From positions 744,001 through 808,000 of the forward strand of contig JAHLKI010000012.1 in assembly GCA_025602905.1 (NCBI GenBank): 64,000 nucleotides of DNA. The letters are read 5' to 3'. Position 1 is the stretch's first letter. Each line of letters begins with the position of its first letter. Source of the stretch: Phlyctochytrium arcticum. Its lineage: Eukaryota > Chytridiomycota > Chytridiomycetes > Chytridiales > Chytridiaceae. The translations under genes and the position numbers were made by a program. Positions 46,788 through 59,470 of this stretch are shown in pieces. Under the pieces are notes generated by a model, which made no database searches, was not told where the DNA came from, and worked only from the letters and a program-made list of their open reading frames with translations.

Positions 46788-47603
46788 TTATTCCAATTTG
46801 TGGTCGACGCGTGGGGCGACTGTCCGAGCAGCTCGTCTTGCCCTGAGCGCAACAAACTCTTGATACAGCCGTACACCCGTGTATAAAAGTAACGCTGGTC
46901 CAGCCAATGCTGCCCATACCAGGGTGTTCTGAATACGCGATGGCATTGCTTCCTTAATCATTTGGTCCACTTGCCGCTCCGTAGTCTGTTGATCTCCGGA
47001 ATTATCCAGTACCATTTCCGCCCTTTTTCGTTTCTCTTCGATCGACATTTGGGATGTGATCCGAGATGAAGCTTGCTCATCTGACAGATTGTCTCGCGCA
47101 ACCAAGCGGGTCCGCTGGATACTCTCCGGACTACCATAGCACATCACTTTTAATATCACGAAGCCAGGTTGTCGGATGCGGGTCAAAACTCACCAATACA
47201 CCACAACAACTTTATGTACAAAGCGGTGTAGTCCAGCCTCAAACAGTAATGGCGTATCGAGTACGCACACCCGCTCTCCTTTCAGGAAAGCTTCCAGAAC
47301 TTGTCGCAACATTTCCACTCTAATCACCGGATGCGTGGCGGCATTCAACTGCTGCCGCTTCTCTTGATTTGAAAAGACAATGGAGCCCAGTTTGGGTCGG
47401 TCAATGGTGCCGTCGCTGGAGAGAACAGAGGGGCCAAAGGCGGCCAGAACTCGGTAATAGGCTGGATGAGAGGGGCGAACGACATCTTTGGCAATGAGAT
47501 CAGCGTCGACAATGGGGATGGGATGGGCAGGGTGAGCGGCAAGATAGGTCGAGACTGTTGATTTTCCTGTGGCGATACCGCCGGTCAAGCCTAATATGAG
47601 CAT
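46788..47603 (-). CDS. Dephospho-CoA kinase
   Basis: It phosphorylates dephospho-CoA on the ribose 3' hydroxyl, the last step of CoA synthesis. There are two exons, 47194-47603 and 46788-47130. The P-loop LTGGIATGKSTV starts the protein (MLILGLTGG), followed by VDADLIAKDVV, the CoA-binding QLNAATHPVIR, and LDTPLLFE. The ATP/lid region continues across the intron as YC-PESIQRTRLVARDNLSDEQASSR; the intron acceptor at 47131 is chosen so that the expected Cys-Pro-Glu joins correctly. The C-terminal extension includes a hydrophobic segment (TLVWAALAGPALLLYTGV) and a basic end, as in eukaryotic enzymes anchored to membranes. It is divergent with RFC1, with 235 bases between starts. Confidence 0.95.
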
Positions 47604-47838
47604 CGTCCTGATGTTTTTGGCAATTTTGACGATGTGGAAAATTTCATGAACTTGGAATTTTGCAATTGTCATCGTCATTTAACCTTTTTGGGGCTGGGAG
47701 CAACTGCACAGCCACTGTCCGAACTTCATCGGCCGGATGTCACACTTTGACGATCTTTGGACATTTGGCGGACTGAAATACATAGTTGGTACTGCATATC
47801 AGCACTAGCAAAAGTGCTACGGGAAGCCCTTGACCAGA

Positions 47839-50800
47839 ATGGTAAGTATGCTCTTTTCAATATGATAACTCATACTCATCGATTTGACAGGATATCCGAA
47901 ACTTCTTCAGCAAAGGGGGCCCCTCCAAGGGAGACAAAGCTACTTCTGCAAAGGCACCTGCTAAGGTCCCTATGACATGTTAAATCTATGAATGTTCCTT
48001 TCTGATGCATATTACAGAGAACGCGAAATGGGGCACAAACTGTAGATCTAGTTTCAGGTACAGAGGTTTAATCAAGTTGATGAATCAAGAGCAATCAACT
48101 AAAATGTATGCGTTGAATCTTATGATAGATGAAGAAGCTGCTAGGTAGGGATTTCATGAAGGATCCGTTGATGGATTCCAGTCTGACAAAAATACATGGC
48201 ATCAGCGTTCCCAAAACATCCAAGTATTTTGCACCGGTCAAGGACAATGCATCACCAGCCTCGCGAAGGAAAAAGTCACGACAGGTGGTGGACTCCGATG
48301 ATGAAGACGACGTTGAGCTCGCTCCGACAACACGGAGCGCTCCGGTGGACCCGTCACCTAAAAAGAAAGCCAAGGTAGAAGTACCTGAACCAGAACCAGT
48401 TGACCCAAGCGACTTTTTCGGTGATGCGAAAAAGATCACAAGGAGGTCCACTAGAACACCTGTTAAGAAGGCTACCCCGAGCAAGGCGGCTAAAGTTGAG
48501 CTTGAAAAGGTATCGAGCGTTTTTATTGGCTTGTACTAAACCCCGCTTATCTGAATGCTCACTCGTCCATTTATAAGGATGACGCTATGGATGTCAGTAT
48601 CGATCTAGATGATGATGTCCCGCTGCCCAAGACTCGCGAGACCCGGTCCACTGCAGCGACCGCTGCCAAATCACCCTCTAGCAGTAAAGCAACAAGTGCC
48701 ATGGCATCCCCGGCCCGCAAATCACCAGCTCGTGCGGCATCATCCAAGAAACCAGTAATTGTCGATGTTGAGGATCTGGGAGATGGCACGGATGTGGACG
48801 AAGTTGCAGAACCGGCTCCCAAAAAGTCGACCCCGAAGAGGAATGGAACAAGCCCGAAGAACGAAAGCGTAAAATCCGAGCCAACTACCCCTCCATCGAA
48901 AGTGCCTGCCAAGCGACGTATGCCCTGGCAAAAGGATGAGAATGCAGGTGATTCCGACGAGCCGGCAGCGAAGAAGACTACTGCACAGGTCAAAAAGTCA
49001 CCAGTCAAACCAGCCGCTGTCAAAACAGAAGCCGAAGATGATGAGGGTAAACAAATCCCGGCCATTTCATTGCCAGAGCAAAATCTCATTTTTTTGCAGG
49101 CGTAGATGAGAATGCTACGACACCGGCTACCGGCGGAGAGAAGAAAAAGTTCAAGTATGATCCCTCCCGGACGTTGGATTGATTTCGTTCATTAACGCAC
49201 AAGTATAGCTACAGAGATTTTGCAGCCAAGCAAAGCGCCGGCCCCAAAGCCCCCGGATCCAAAGAAATACCAGAAGGCGCCGAGAATTGTCTAGCTGTAA
49301 GTTTGAGTTTGCAATTTGTTCCTCGTCATCTGACATTAATTGCCTACCGCAGGGCCTGGCTTTTGTCTTTACTGGTGAACTCAGTTCAATATCTCGCGAA
49401 GATGCCACGAGTCTGGTTAAGCGGTATGGTGGACGCGTGACCGGTGCACCCAGTTCACGAACATCGTACGTCGTCTTGGGAGACGAGCCGGGCGAGTCAA
49501 AGTTGCGAAAAGTCAAAGAATTAAACATCAAAACGCTTGATGAGGACGCACTATTTGACTTGATAAAGTCGTCGCCTGGGAAAGCTGAAGGTGCAGCCAC
49601 CGGGAAGACGGCGGCAAAAGGGAAGGGAAAGACTACTCCTGCCACCGCCGCTAAATCGTCAGTGAGCGCGGTTGCACCGGCAGTAAAGAATGGGTACTTG
49701 CTGATTTTCCTTTCATGAGTGAATGGTTATTTACACTTCTGCTAGGAGCCAGTTATGGACGGACAAGTATAAACCACAAACTTTCAAAGATGTCATCGGA
49801 AATAAGACAAATATCGATAAGTTGTCCGCATGGCTTGTCAACTGGTAAAGTGCAGGTGCCCATTATCATACTCAGCGTACCACTGACATTACCAAAATTA
49901 CATAGGCATATTTATCTCGCAAATGATTTTAAGCGTAAGGGAGGGGACGAGGCATCGTGCTTTCGCGCCGCATTGTTATCCGGACCGCCTGGTATCGGCA
50001 AAACAACTTCGGCTCATCTGGTCGCCCACGTCAAGGGATTTGATGTTTTGGAATTCAACGCTTCTGACACGCGAAATAAGAAGGCCTTGGATGTGCGTGA
50101 GAAAATTGTATGTCAAAAGACGTAGGCAGCTGACGGGAAAAATTTGTTTTTCTAGGGAGTATTCCGCGAAAGCACAACCAGCCATGCTGTGACGGAATAC
50201 TTTGTCACTGGAGGGGCTCCGACCGCCAAAGGCAAGGGGGTAGATACAGACTCCATACGCAGTGTTAACGTATTGCATTACTAACTTATGCTTTGCAGAA
50301 GCAAACAACCACGAAACCAGGCAAATTGCAGGTGTTGATTATGGACGAGGTTGATGGCATGTCGGGTGGTGATCGAGGTGGCTCTGCCGAATTGATCCAG
50401 ATTATTAAGAAATCAAAGGTGCGTGGTAATTGCAAAGGACTTCAAGTTGGAGACTGACTTTGAAGATGCACGTTCAGGTTCCCATTATTTGTATCTGTAA
50501 CGACCGACAGTCGCCAAAGATTAAGAGTCTGGCCAATTACTGCCTTGATCTACGGTTCCGCCGACCATCGGCTTTGCAGGTCGAAGCGAGGATAAAGGAA
50601 ATTGCTGCAATGTAAGACCAATTCACACATCGATTACCGGAACACTGTTACTGACGCCATTCTCTTGATGAAGGGAGGGGCTGGAGCTCAAACCGAATGT
50701 GGTTGGCGAACTTGTTTCCAGCACGTCAGCCGACATTCGACAGATCCTCAACATGCTATCGACTTACCGACTATCAAGCAAAGTCATGTCGTTTGACCAG

Positions 50801-52145
50801 TCTAAATCCATGTAAGTGGTATTCTTCTTCCTTGCTGGCATATTCTGACAATTTGCAAAAAGGGCCAAGGGCTGGGAGAAGAATGCGACCATGACCCCCT
50901 TTGACGCTACCAGCCGCCTGTTGGGGGCGTCATCGCTTTCCTCTTCCACCGTTGCGGATCGGATGGAATTGTATTTCCAGGATTTCAGTCTGATTCCATT
51001 GATGGTCCAGGTAATTGCTTGCAACTTTCCGCCAAACTTTCCTTCTCGGTTCTTGCCTTGCTAAACAAGCACGCTAAATCAGGAAAACTATATCCGATGC
51101 GCGCCTGCTGCTGCCCGCCATTTGGCAAATGGAAACCAGAAGCGACTGGAACTGGAAACTATGTCGTGTCTTTCACATGCTGCGGAGTCTATTTCGATGG
51201 GCGACTTGGTTGATAACGTTTTGAGGAGGTGAGCAAAGGACCATCTATCGTGGAGTAATAGCTGACCGGTTTCCTTTTATCAGTACAAATAATTGGAGTC
51301 TCATGCCGGTCCATGCTGTCATGTCCAGTGTTCGGCCTGCCTTCTTTGCGCACGGATCACAGGGAGGTCAAACCATGTTTTCAAGGTACTGTTTTGACTT
51401 CCCGTACGTCCCAAACATGGTACTCACGTGTTTCGCTACTGTAGTTGGCTTGGTCAGAATTCGAAATACACTAAGAACGTCCGTCTACTCCGCGAAATCC
51501 AATCCCACATGCGATTACACATTTCTGGCAACAAAGATGAAGTTCGGTTGAACTACATGTCTGTCCTTGCTCCTAGTCTGGCCAAGCCGCTCATTAAAGA
51601 TGGCGCTGTAAGTTGTGTGTCTATCCATTCGCGTCTGCAATTGCACAAACATTCCTGTGATTTTTTGTTTAGGATGGAATTGACGATGTCATCAAGACGA
51701 TGGATGAGTACTATTTGACCAAAGATGACTGGGATGCCATTCTTGACTTGGGAGTGGGTATGAACGCGCCGACAAAGTTGCTCAGTAAGATCCCAACTGC
51801 GGTCAAGACTTCGTTTACCAGAACGTAAGTTTTGTTGTTATGGAGTATCTGCACTACAAATACTGACGATGCTTTTTTCTTAGTTACAACAAGATGTCTC
51901 ACCCCACACCACTCATAACAACCTCCGTCGTCAAATCGTCTAAAAAGGCCGCTGCTGGGCCTGTACCTGATTTGGAAGAGGCTGTCGAACCCGAAGAGGT
52001 AGACGAGGGTGATGCCGGGGACGACGAAGAAGACGATGAAGTGGACATCAGCAAGGATAAGATGATCAAGCAAAAGACTGTCAAGAGTTCTGCAGCCAAA
52101 GGGAAGGCGAAAGCTGGAGGAAGTGGGAGCAGAAAGAAGAAGTAA
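47839..52145 (+). CDS. RFC1: Replication factor C large subunit (clamp loader)
   Basis: The largest RFC subunit, which loads PCNA onto primer-template DNA in replication and repair. The first exon is the ATG itself (47839-47841) followed at once by an intron (47842-47890). The next exon gives DIRNFFSKGGPSKG, a PIP-box-like start. A long Ser/Lys/acidic region follows. The BRCT domain lies at about 49350-49590 (GLAFVFTGELSSISREDATS, KRYGGRVTGAPS). The AAA+ core has Walker A LLSGPPGIGKTTS (about 49977), FNASDTRNKK, Walker B LIMDEVDGMSGGD (about 50335) and VPIICICNDRQSPK. The RFC1 C-terminal domain runs through about ten short exons, and the last exon ends in acidic DDEEDDE and SGSRKKK with stop at 52143-52145. 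Many introns make individual exon borders approximate. Confidence 0.95.
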
Positions 52146-52243
52146 GGGGGTTGGGGGTAAATGTCTGGAGTAGCATCATTTTCACTATTTATCACGGAGA
52201 TCGTTGTATATATACATAGGCTGTGTAGTATGTGTACCCAATG

Positions 52244-53294
52244 TTACGAGGTTGGACACACCACTTTTTGAATCTGTCGCCATCCGTCATCAGCTACATA
52301 GATAGTGTCAGGATTACAATCGGCCAAATTAGCGGGAAGGGGATGTAAAGGGATTTGGAAGTTGAGGCAAAGACGAGATACTGATTGAGACGGGCGGATC
52401 AAGATTCCCAGGGTTGCGGCGACTAGAGGTGTGAGGGTAAGTGAATAGGGTTGACTTTGGATTATGAAGTTGACTTACACATGCACGGAACATCTGATAC
52501 ACTGGGGAAAAAGCAAAAGTATGATCAGACTTTACGTTCAGAGGTGTGAGAACAAGGACCCACCTATCGCCAATGTAGATACATCCGTCCAAGCTTTTCA
52601 GTTTGCTCTTTACTTTTCGCAGCTTATCTGCTCCTGACATGTATTCCGCCATAACCCGTCCTGTGCACTGCTCATCAGGGCCTTCCGTGGAAAACTCTAG
52701 GTCATTAGCGAGGATGTGAGAGTGAGGAAGCGAGGAAAGTGGACTAGGTTCGGGATTTAAAGAATTGGCAGAAAGAGAGGGACAGGGTGTCGTGACGGCA
52801 CTGTGGACGAGATCGCGGGACCAGTTTACGGATGAAATCCATACATCAGAGTGCGGGTCGTCCTCATGGCTCTCAATTGTTGGGCATGGCTGTCGCGCGC
52901 TCCGCCCGTCGACCCAAGCCTTAATGAACGAATCCCACCCTTCACGTTTCCGCACCTTTCGCCCGGCTTCTCGCAGCTTTTGCCGTGTTGACCCTTCCAA
53001 CGCTTTTGCATCCCACACCCGTTGATGACTTTGGCGTTCAACGTCCTTGTATGAATCCAGGTAATGGGCCAGGCGGGAGGCGATTTCGTCTCTGCATGTA
53101 GATTTCTTCAATTCATCTTGCGATGGGATTGGCGGGGGTTGGTGGGTGTGATAGTCCTGGAGGTATGTTTCGAAAAAGTGGGCCCAAGGTGGACACTCCG
53201 GTGGAGGACTGGCTGTTGAGGCAATGACTGGGGTGGTATCTTGGGCCGTGATGGTCTCGTCAAAGTCGCATATCAACGCCGTGAGAGGTCTCAT
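52244..53294 (-). CDS. HAD-superfamily hydrolase (phosphatase-like)
   Basis: Three exons, 52564-53294, 52479-52501 (23 bases) and 52244-52422, join in frame to give 310 residues. Motif I is ICDFDETITAQDT at the N terminus, with both catalytic Asp residues. Motif IV is split by the first intron: GCIYIGD joins S-V-SD after splicing, restoring the GDSxxD metal-binding site that the unspliced frame lacks. The last exon gives a hydrophobic strand-rich end (ATLGILIRPSQ) and DTIYVADDGWRQI, a C-terminal pattern of the fungal HAD-like proteins related to eukaryotic phosphoserine-phosphatase-like and thiaminase-associated hydrolases. Substrate unknown. The middle is longer than in typical members and Ser/Pro-rich. 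It is divergent from syntaxin-18. Confidence 0.88.
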
Positions 53295-53646
53295 TCTCTT
53301 CTCGTCTTTCCCTTTCAGGCATTAAAAGCTCTAAAACGCAGATTGATTTAATGCCGATTTTGATTCTTTGAAGATCGTTGGCCAAAATGTGACGTGAGCG
53401 AAACCCTAAGTGATTCTTGGTTGTCCTTCCAGTCAGCCTTCCAGTTGGAGTGCAAAACGATGCGGCAACTGTTGGAGATTAGGTAGAAGATTAGGCTTAA
53501 AGGGCAAGTATTGCAGGACCAAGGGCAAGACATTGTACTGCAACAAGATCTCCCTTCTTTCCAAGTTCCAACAGACCTTCTATTGACAGAAAAGCGCACT
53601 TTCTCCCTCGACGAACTCGCAGAACCGTTCGGCCACCGACACCACA

Positions 53647-55342
53647 ATGTCAAACCGAACCAGTGACTTTCAGAGCATAGTGGAAGCGCATCCGAAGCAT
53701 CGCCCACGCAGTCCCACTGATACCAAAGGTCTTCGCCATCGGCGACCCTTGTCAGGCTCGGATCGACCCGGTGCTCCAACTCCGACGAGCAAGGCAGAAA
53801 CGGGCGATCAGCATTTCTTGCAGGAAGCCCACCGCTTGGTAGGTAGATACATACTGGGGTAGATGAGACTGCTTCCCATTCAAGCTAAAACTAACAAGTA
53901 GTTTAAAATGTCATCCAGCTCGACCACATTACCCAATTACACTACTTTCTCATTCGTGCCCGCAAATACTATCTCGACACATCCTCTCGCCACGTATCAC
54001 TCAGCACCACGTCCCCAAATACGCATTCTCCCCTCTCTGGCTCATCCGATGTACCTGGAGCGCAGGATCCTTATGCCCATCGCACCGACACGCTGCCAAT
54101 CTTGCGAATGCTTTCCCTACTACGAAATATGAGTGATGCGCAGAGGGGCGAAATGGATCACCAGACACAGGTTCTTGTTGAGGGATTCCTGAGGCGAGCG
54201 GAAACACTCGCGAGCATGGCTGGTATTGTAACATGTTGTGACTTCCCCCATATCTGATTGTTTACTCGGATCCGCTATCAGAGACACTCTCAAACAAGTC
54301 AAAGTTGGCTGCTGCCCCGTCACTTCTTGGCTTTCTCATGTCGGATGAGGATGTACACGGCAAAGTTTTGCAGGAGCACCGACAATCTGTTGTATGGCTC
54401 GTCCGCAAGCGCCTCATGGATGTATCACTAGTACAAAAGGACATGCAAGAAAAGCTGCTGCAACGAAAAGCGACCCGTAATGAAGAGTAAGGATCCTCAC
54501 TCAATTTTGCTTGACATGTGTTCCCAACATTGAACCGTCTTTGGATCTAGTCAGTTTTACAAGGGTGTTCAAGTGCCGAACGCAGGTCTCCGCCAGCGGA
54601 CCGGGAATACACCATCCGGCAGTCTTCGCTCGGCACCCGCAACCCGTCGACCTTCGGCCATTGACTTTAGTGGCGCCAACAAGCCCGTATCTGACTCTAC
54701 ATACAACCTCTCTCTATCAAAGCTTACATCAACCCTTGCCGCCTCCCTTACCGGCTCTTCACATAACACACCACTCTCATCACGCTTACGCCTCAACGTT
54801 ACGGGTCCACCTCCACCATCAACGCATCACTTCTCCACCCCCGATACCTCGCTTGAAAGCTCTGGACTGCGAACCACGTCCTCACTATCGGTTCGCCATA
54901 GCGATATGGATGGGGACACCACTATGACCAGTGAAGACGAAGATGTAGCTATGAATTTGAGCGCGCAAGAACGGCAGTTACTGGAATCTGAGAATGCAGC
55001 TCTCTTGGAAGAATTGGAAAGTAACATTGAGCAGGTTCGGTGAGTAGTCCCTTCCCTCCGACCGACCATCGACCGTTGAGCTTACTGTACAATTCTAGAG
55101 AAACAACGCAATCGCTGCAGACTATATCGAATTTGCAGTCGCGCCTCTCTCATGAATTACAACAGCAATCAGAAACTATCGACCTCCTCTACGACGACGC
55201 GTGGCGGAGCACTGATCGAGTCAAGAGCGCCAATGTGCAATTGGTCAAGGCGCAGCGAAATCTAGGGGATGCGAGGATATGGATTCTTGTGTTTTTGGTC
55301 ATGGCTAGCGCGATTCTTTTGTTTTTGGACTATTACGGCTAA
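53647..55342 (+). CDS. UFE1: Syntaxin-18/Ufe1, ER t-SNARE
   Basis: An ER-resident Qa-SNARE for Golgi-to-ER retrograde fusion. Exon 1 is 53647-53838 (MSNRTSDFQSIVEAHPK, through AHRL). Exon 2 starts at 53919 (LDHITQLHYFLIRARKYY) and ends near 54219 (RRAETLASMAG). Exon 3 starts near 54281 (SKLAAAPSLLGFLM, QEHRQSVVWLVRKRL). Exon 4 from about 54572 holds a Ser/Thr-rich linker and the first part of the SNARE helix (LLESENAALLEELES), and the last exon from about 55100 completes it (ETTQSLQTISNLQSRLSHEL). The tail is a C-terminal anchor, RIWILVFLVMASAILLFLDYYG, nearly identical in pattern to animal syntaxin-18. The protein is tail-anchored with no signal peptide. Confidence 0.9.
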
Positions 55343-55555
55343 ATATCAATTGGATACCATGCCAGGCGTCCACATCTCAAATTCTGTCTACTTTCGGGTG
55401 AGGGTATATGGGGTTTGTCCAAATGAGTGAATTATGTACAAGGGGAAGCGTAAAACTAGCGCTCATAGGCGGAGGCTATGCTGGAACAAGGTGACATCTT
55501 GAACCACGCGTTATTGCTCTATCCACATACAGGTGGCAAACATTCACAGAAAAAC

Positions 55556-56366
55556 TCACCCAAGTAATCCTCGGCCACTCCACGTGTGCGGCCGCACCGT
55601 AATGTTGATGTCCGAGCCATTCCTTCGTACCAATACTTCCACGGATTTCTGCAACCAAAAAGGAGCAAATTAGTTGGGGCACTCTCATCAGACAGTGTCC
55701 TTTGGTACCCACATCAACATTGGAGTTGACGACTTCGGATACAAGCTTCAAAACTTCGGATTTTGTAGCCGTTTGTCCGTTCACAGACCCAAACTTTAAG
55801 ACCAGATCCCCTCGGGCAAGACCAGCTTCAGAGGCGGGACTATCCGGAGCAACCCCATTTATGGACGCAAATGGCTCTAGCGCGGTCGAATCTATATAAG
55901 CATGACGTTTTAAAACTTCGATCCCAGAATGGTTCATAATGCACCTACCTTGTCCAGCTGCAGAGGGAATCACACCTCCAGAAATTTCCACCCCGCTTTC
56001 CTTTTCTAAACGAGCTCGAGCATGCACAGCATGCACAGCATGCACCGCCCGCTCAATTTCGCCCATGATACTCTTCAAATCATTCTGCAGCTTGATGATT
56101 TCAACTCGGGCATTCCGGACCTGCCAGACATCCACATCGGCTCGAGGAAAGCCCTCCGAGTCAGTCAGTTGTTCTGTCATCCCAATGTTATGCTAGAAAA
56201 ATAATGTATATCGGCCTCTGAGAGATTGACGAGCGGTGAGGGGGAAGCGACGACTTACTGATTTCAAAAGTTGGTCGTAAACCGTAATTCGCGATTCAAT
56301 CTCGTCCTTTTCTTGAACAAGGCGTTGTGCCTTTGCGACGAGTTCAGCGTGTGTAGGGCCTGTCAT
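55556..56366 (-). CDS. NAS2: 26S proteasome assembly chaperone Nas2/PSMD9
   Basis: A chaperone that holds the Rpt5 subunit during assembly of the proteasome regulatory particle. The first exon starts MTGPTHAELVAKAQRLVQ (ATG 56366) and gives a coiled coil that continues in the next exon (DVWQVRNARVEIIKLQNDLK, EIERA). The PDZ-like domain follows: PFASINGVAPDSPASEAGLA, GDLVLKFGSVNG, then across an intron VEVLVRRNGSDINIT and the stop after WSGRGLLG (55556-55558). Between coiled coil and PDZ a nine-base repeat in the DNA makes HAVHAVHAVHA, probably variable in length between strains. The PDZ carries the expected carboxylate-binding loop. Confidence 0.93.
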
Positions 56367-56951
56367 ATTTAAGATCTACTAATGTTCTTGAGTCAAAATC
56401 TTTCAAAAGGAGCTCAAAGAATCAAACGTCAGTTTTTTAATTTGGGCACATGTGGATAAATGAACTCCCACGCTTCGTGTCAGTTCGTGAGTCTTGACGC
56501 GTTGGTGGACCGTCGAAGCTCGAGCTGTTCAAAAACCTACTGGTATATCAAGGAGAAACGTTTTATGCATGGAGCGCAGCCTCCATGTGGCATCCAGTTC
56601 CACTCCCTATGAGAATTGGCTGTGGAGAGTCCGACAGTGAGCAGCGTAAATTGGTGGAGGTGAATACACCGAAAATCCGCTGACTTCACTACTGCGGATC
56701 AGACTGCGTGCCTTTGCTCGCAATGAGAAGTGAACGCATCCTATAGAAAGCGCAAGACGTTGTCATTTCCATATGTGCTCAACTTCCAACACAGTGATAC
56801 CACTGCACGTCCAACCTTTCCATCAGAGAGTGGTAGTGCGACCCTCGTTTTCGTGGACCAGCCCTCGAAAAAGGACATTCTTGGTCATGATAGAGAGACT
56901 TGTACAGAAAAAAATGTAAAAAATTCCAATTTCACGCCTATGGCAGGCTTT
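56367..56951. other. Intergenic, no supported gene
   Basis: Space between the starts and ends of two minus-strand genes. A plus-strand frame of 125 codons begins at 56730 and runs across the last exon of the Mpo1-like gene; it has no domain and is taken as a shadow. Confidence 0.5.
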
Positions 56952-57964
56952 TCAAGTACGCTTTTTCCCTTGGGCTTTCTTCCAGTTTCGCACTGCCTCC
57001 TCGATGCTCGCATCCAGGCGCTTACGGAGAGCGGGCCGATACCCTACGCGAAACAGTACTTCGATAAAGACAAAGAACGGGGCCAGGGCAAACGCTGTGG
57101 GCGATAGGCATGCAAATTAGTAACTCTTCATACAGCCATAAGGGCGTTGATTATACCTTGTAAGAGGTTGTCTAAAAGGGCTGGTGCCCGTTTTTCCGCA
57201 AAACCATGACCCGCTGATGTAAAGCATTAGAGTCATCAATTATTATGTTGTATGTAAAATGCCTACCGAACTGCATGATCCAACTTGCGACGTGCATTGC
57301 TGTGACTGCCAGCATGGGCGAGGTCTATATCAGACATTTCGTGAGTGATCTGCTCAAACTGGAAGCATGTAGGGATGACCAACTTACCCCCCATACTTCT
57401 GGTTTGGCCGCAAAGGTATTGGCATAGGCGCACATCCCAAAAAGGAGGGGTGTGTATAAGAGCTGATGGTCCAACTTAACATTCACTCTCGCAACTCGAG
57501 ATGCAGGAATCTTACCCCAGCCAAGGGTTCCAGTAGGATATAGTAAAGATTGTAAACTGTAATGACTACCAAAGCTCCATTGATGGGTAGTACATCGGAT
57601 AACGCCCAGTGCGCAAACTCTCCCGTGGAAGTCAACTATACACAGACAAGGTCAACGGCTCCGAGAGGTCCGCTTTTCAGATCCCAAGATCAAAACATAC
57701 CCAGACCAACACAGTCCACAAGATGGTCGGCACAAAAATGACATGGACCAATTGGTTTCTGTTTATGACAAATCAAGCATTTTCCAAGTTCAGCCAAGAC
57801 AGACAACTTTTTTCAAGAGTAATTCCGATTTGCCTCACATTTTGTTATTGTGATCTGGAGCAGATATATTAAGGACTATGACTGCTATTGAAAAATAGTG
57901 TGCACGTACATTGCCCATACTGTTTGAGTTGGTGCTCAAAGTCAAATACTCCTCCTCCCGACAT
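56952..57964 (-). CDS. Mpo1/YGL010w-like 2-hydroxy fatty acid dioxygenase (DUF962)
   Basis: This is an ER membrane Fe(II)-dependent dioxygenase family. In yeast, Mpo1 removes one carbon from 2-hydroxy fatty acids in phytosphingosine breakdown. Minus-strand exons: 57964 (MSGGGVFDFEHQLKQYGQ), about 57775-57705 (RNQLVHVIFVPTILWTVLV), further short exons between about 57640 and 57180 giving membrane segments, and a last exon from about 57097 (AFALAPFFVFIEVLFRVGYR, PALRKRLDASIEEAVRNWKK) to stop 56952-56954. The HH...H iron-binding region around YHHN and VHV is partly at an exon border that I could not fix to the base. Four or five introns. Confidence 0.85.
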
Positions 57965-59470
57965 TTCAGAACTTTGGCAGAACTTGATAGAGGAAAAGAG
58001 GTCGGTAGCTACTGTCCAGCAAGAGTCAGCCTTTTAAACTGCTTCTGCCTGTGAGGTCTTTGGTCAACTGGTGTTGGTAAGATGGCGATTTTGTGTTGGT
58101 GATAAACACTCAGCGCCTGGCTTGACGTGTGAAATTCTTGTGACATCTCCAGTGACATCTTACAACAACGACCCACAACGATCGCACTTGGGACTCAAGT
58201 TTCGACGCTAGATGATGATTTTCTCACAACATATCCACAAGCTATCTGGGCCTATCGCGCCCGAGCTCAAAGCGATCCCAAAGGCTCACCAACACGAAAC
58301 GCCATTGGCATCGACTGGTTGAAAAGATACCCAAGATGAGCCATGTACGTTACTAAGAGTATAGTAACAACCTTTAGGAGGAAGTAGCGGGGAATGACAC
58401 TGGTGCTGGCAAGGTTCAGTATTCAAACGATCAAAGTCTTGCGACTTGATCTACAGAGTATTTGTCCAGGAGTACATGGATGTTGTAGCCCGGGGTCTCG
58501 TCCATGATTCCTGTTTGTATGATATATAAGTTATACAGCTTTCAAGCGCAAATACTAACCCTCTTATTACTCATCCAGCTTGCGCGAAGTCAAAGGCAAG
58601 CATTATACTGTTTCCACTGCTTCCTCCCAAACCAACATGTTGCTGGTGCAAAGGATCAAGCCGCGGGTGCCCAAACTCAATTAGAAATGAGCTAGTCAAT
58701 CATCAATGAAAAGCTTGTGGATGTTCAAAATGTGCTGTTAGCAAGCCAAAATTTGCTAATCGATCGAACTGAAGTAAAAGACCTGCCCCGAAAGCCAGGT
58801 TGAATCTTTCCCGGAAGTGATCGTTGGCCCGTCGAAGGTAGTTATTCCTGATGGATTCATAGACGCTCGATGTACTTACGTTAGGCACCGAATCGTTGAA
58901 GTTTCCATCACCGAAAGACATCGAAGCTAAGTTTATGGACATCTTGACTGTTGTCTCTTCGCATGAAGTTGGAATTTTTTTGGTGTGGAAAAACACCCCA
59001 GTCATCGTTTATTGGACCTGACTCACGGAAAATTCACAAAATCAAAATCTCCGACAGGCAACTCCTTGAATACGTGGCACGAGGTTGTTTGTCCTGCTAA
59101 AACCTGCTTTTATTTCCGTGGTGAAGGGATGGATATGGTACGTACCGAGTGATGTTCTTCATCTCTGACATCTGTGGGAGAGTGTGCAATTTGAACTGTC
59201 AACCCCCATTTTTGGATGATGTGGAGGGTCTGAACACGATCTCTGCTGGCAAATAAGGAACTATCCAGCACTGGTTGAGATACCCAAGATAGTGAGCAGC
59301 ATGTCACTGAGTCACTTATGGTAGTGCGAGAAAATGATATACCGCACTGTCCGACGATATACCGATGAAACATATGTAGAAAGATTATGAGAAATCTATA
59401 TACAAAGAGCTAACTACTGTATACAATATACATAGGGTGGTAACTATTCAATGTGGATATGCAGATGCTC
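57965..59470. other. Unresolved region with competing small coding blocks
   Basis: No gene I can name. On the minus strand the ATG at 58942 opens MSINLASMSFGDGNFNDSVP, bounded by a good donor at 58879, and further blocks FGHPRLDPLHQQHV...SIMLAFDF (about 58660-58560) and GIMDETPGYNIHVLLDKYSV (about 58512-58435) read like protein. On the plus strand an overlapping block (EYMDVVARGLVHD joined to AKSKASIILFPLLPPKP) also reads well. At most one is real; the minus set looks better. A small gene or non-coding transcript between Mpo1-like and DUF4436 is possible. Confidence 0.3.

Noticed and set aside
56730..57107. 125-codon plus-strand frame
   Set aside because: It runs antisense across the conserved last exon of the Mpo1-like gene and has no domain.
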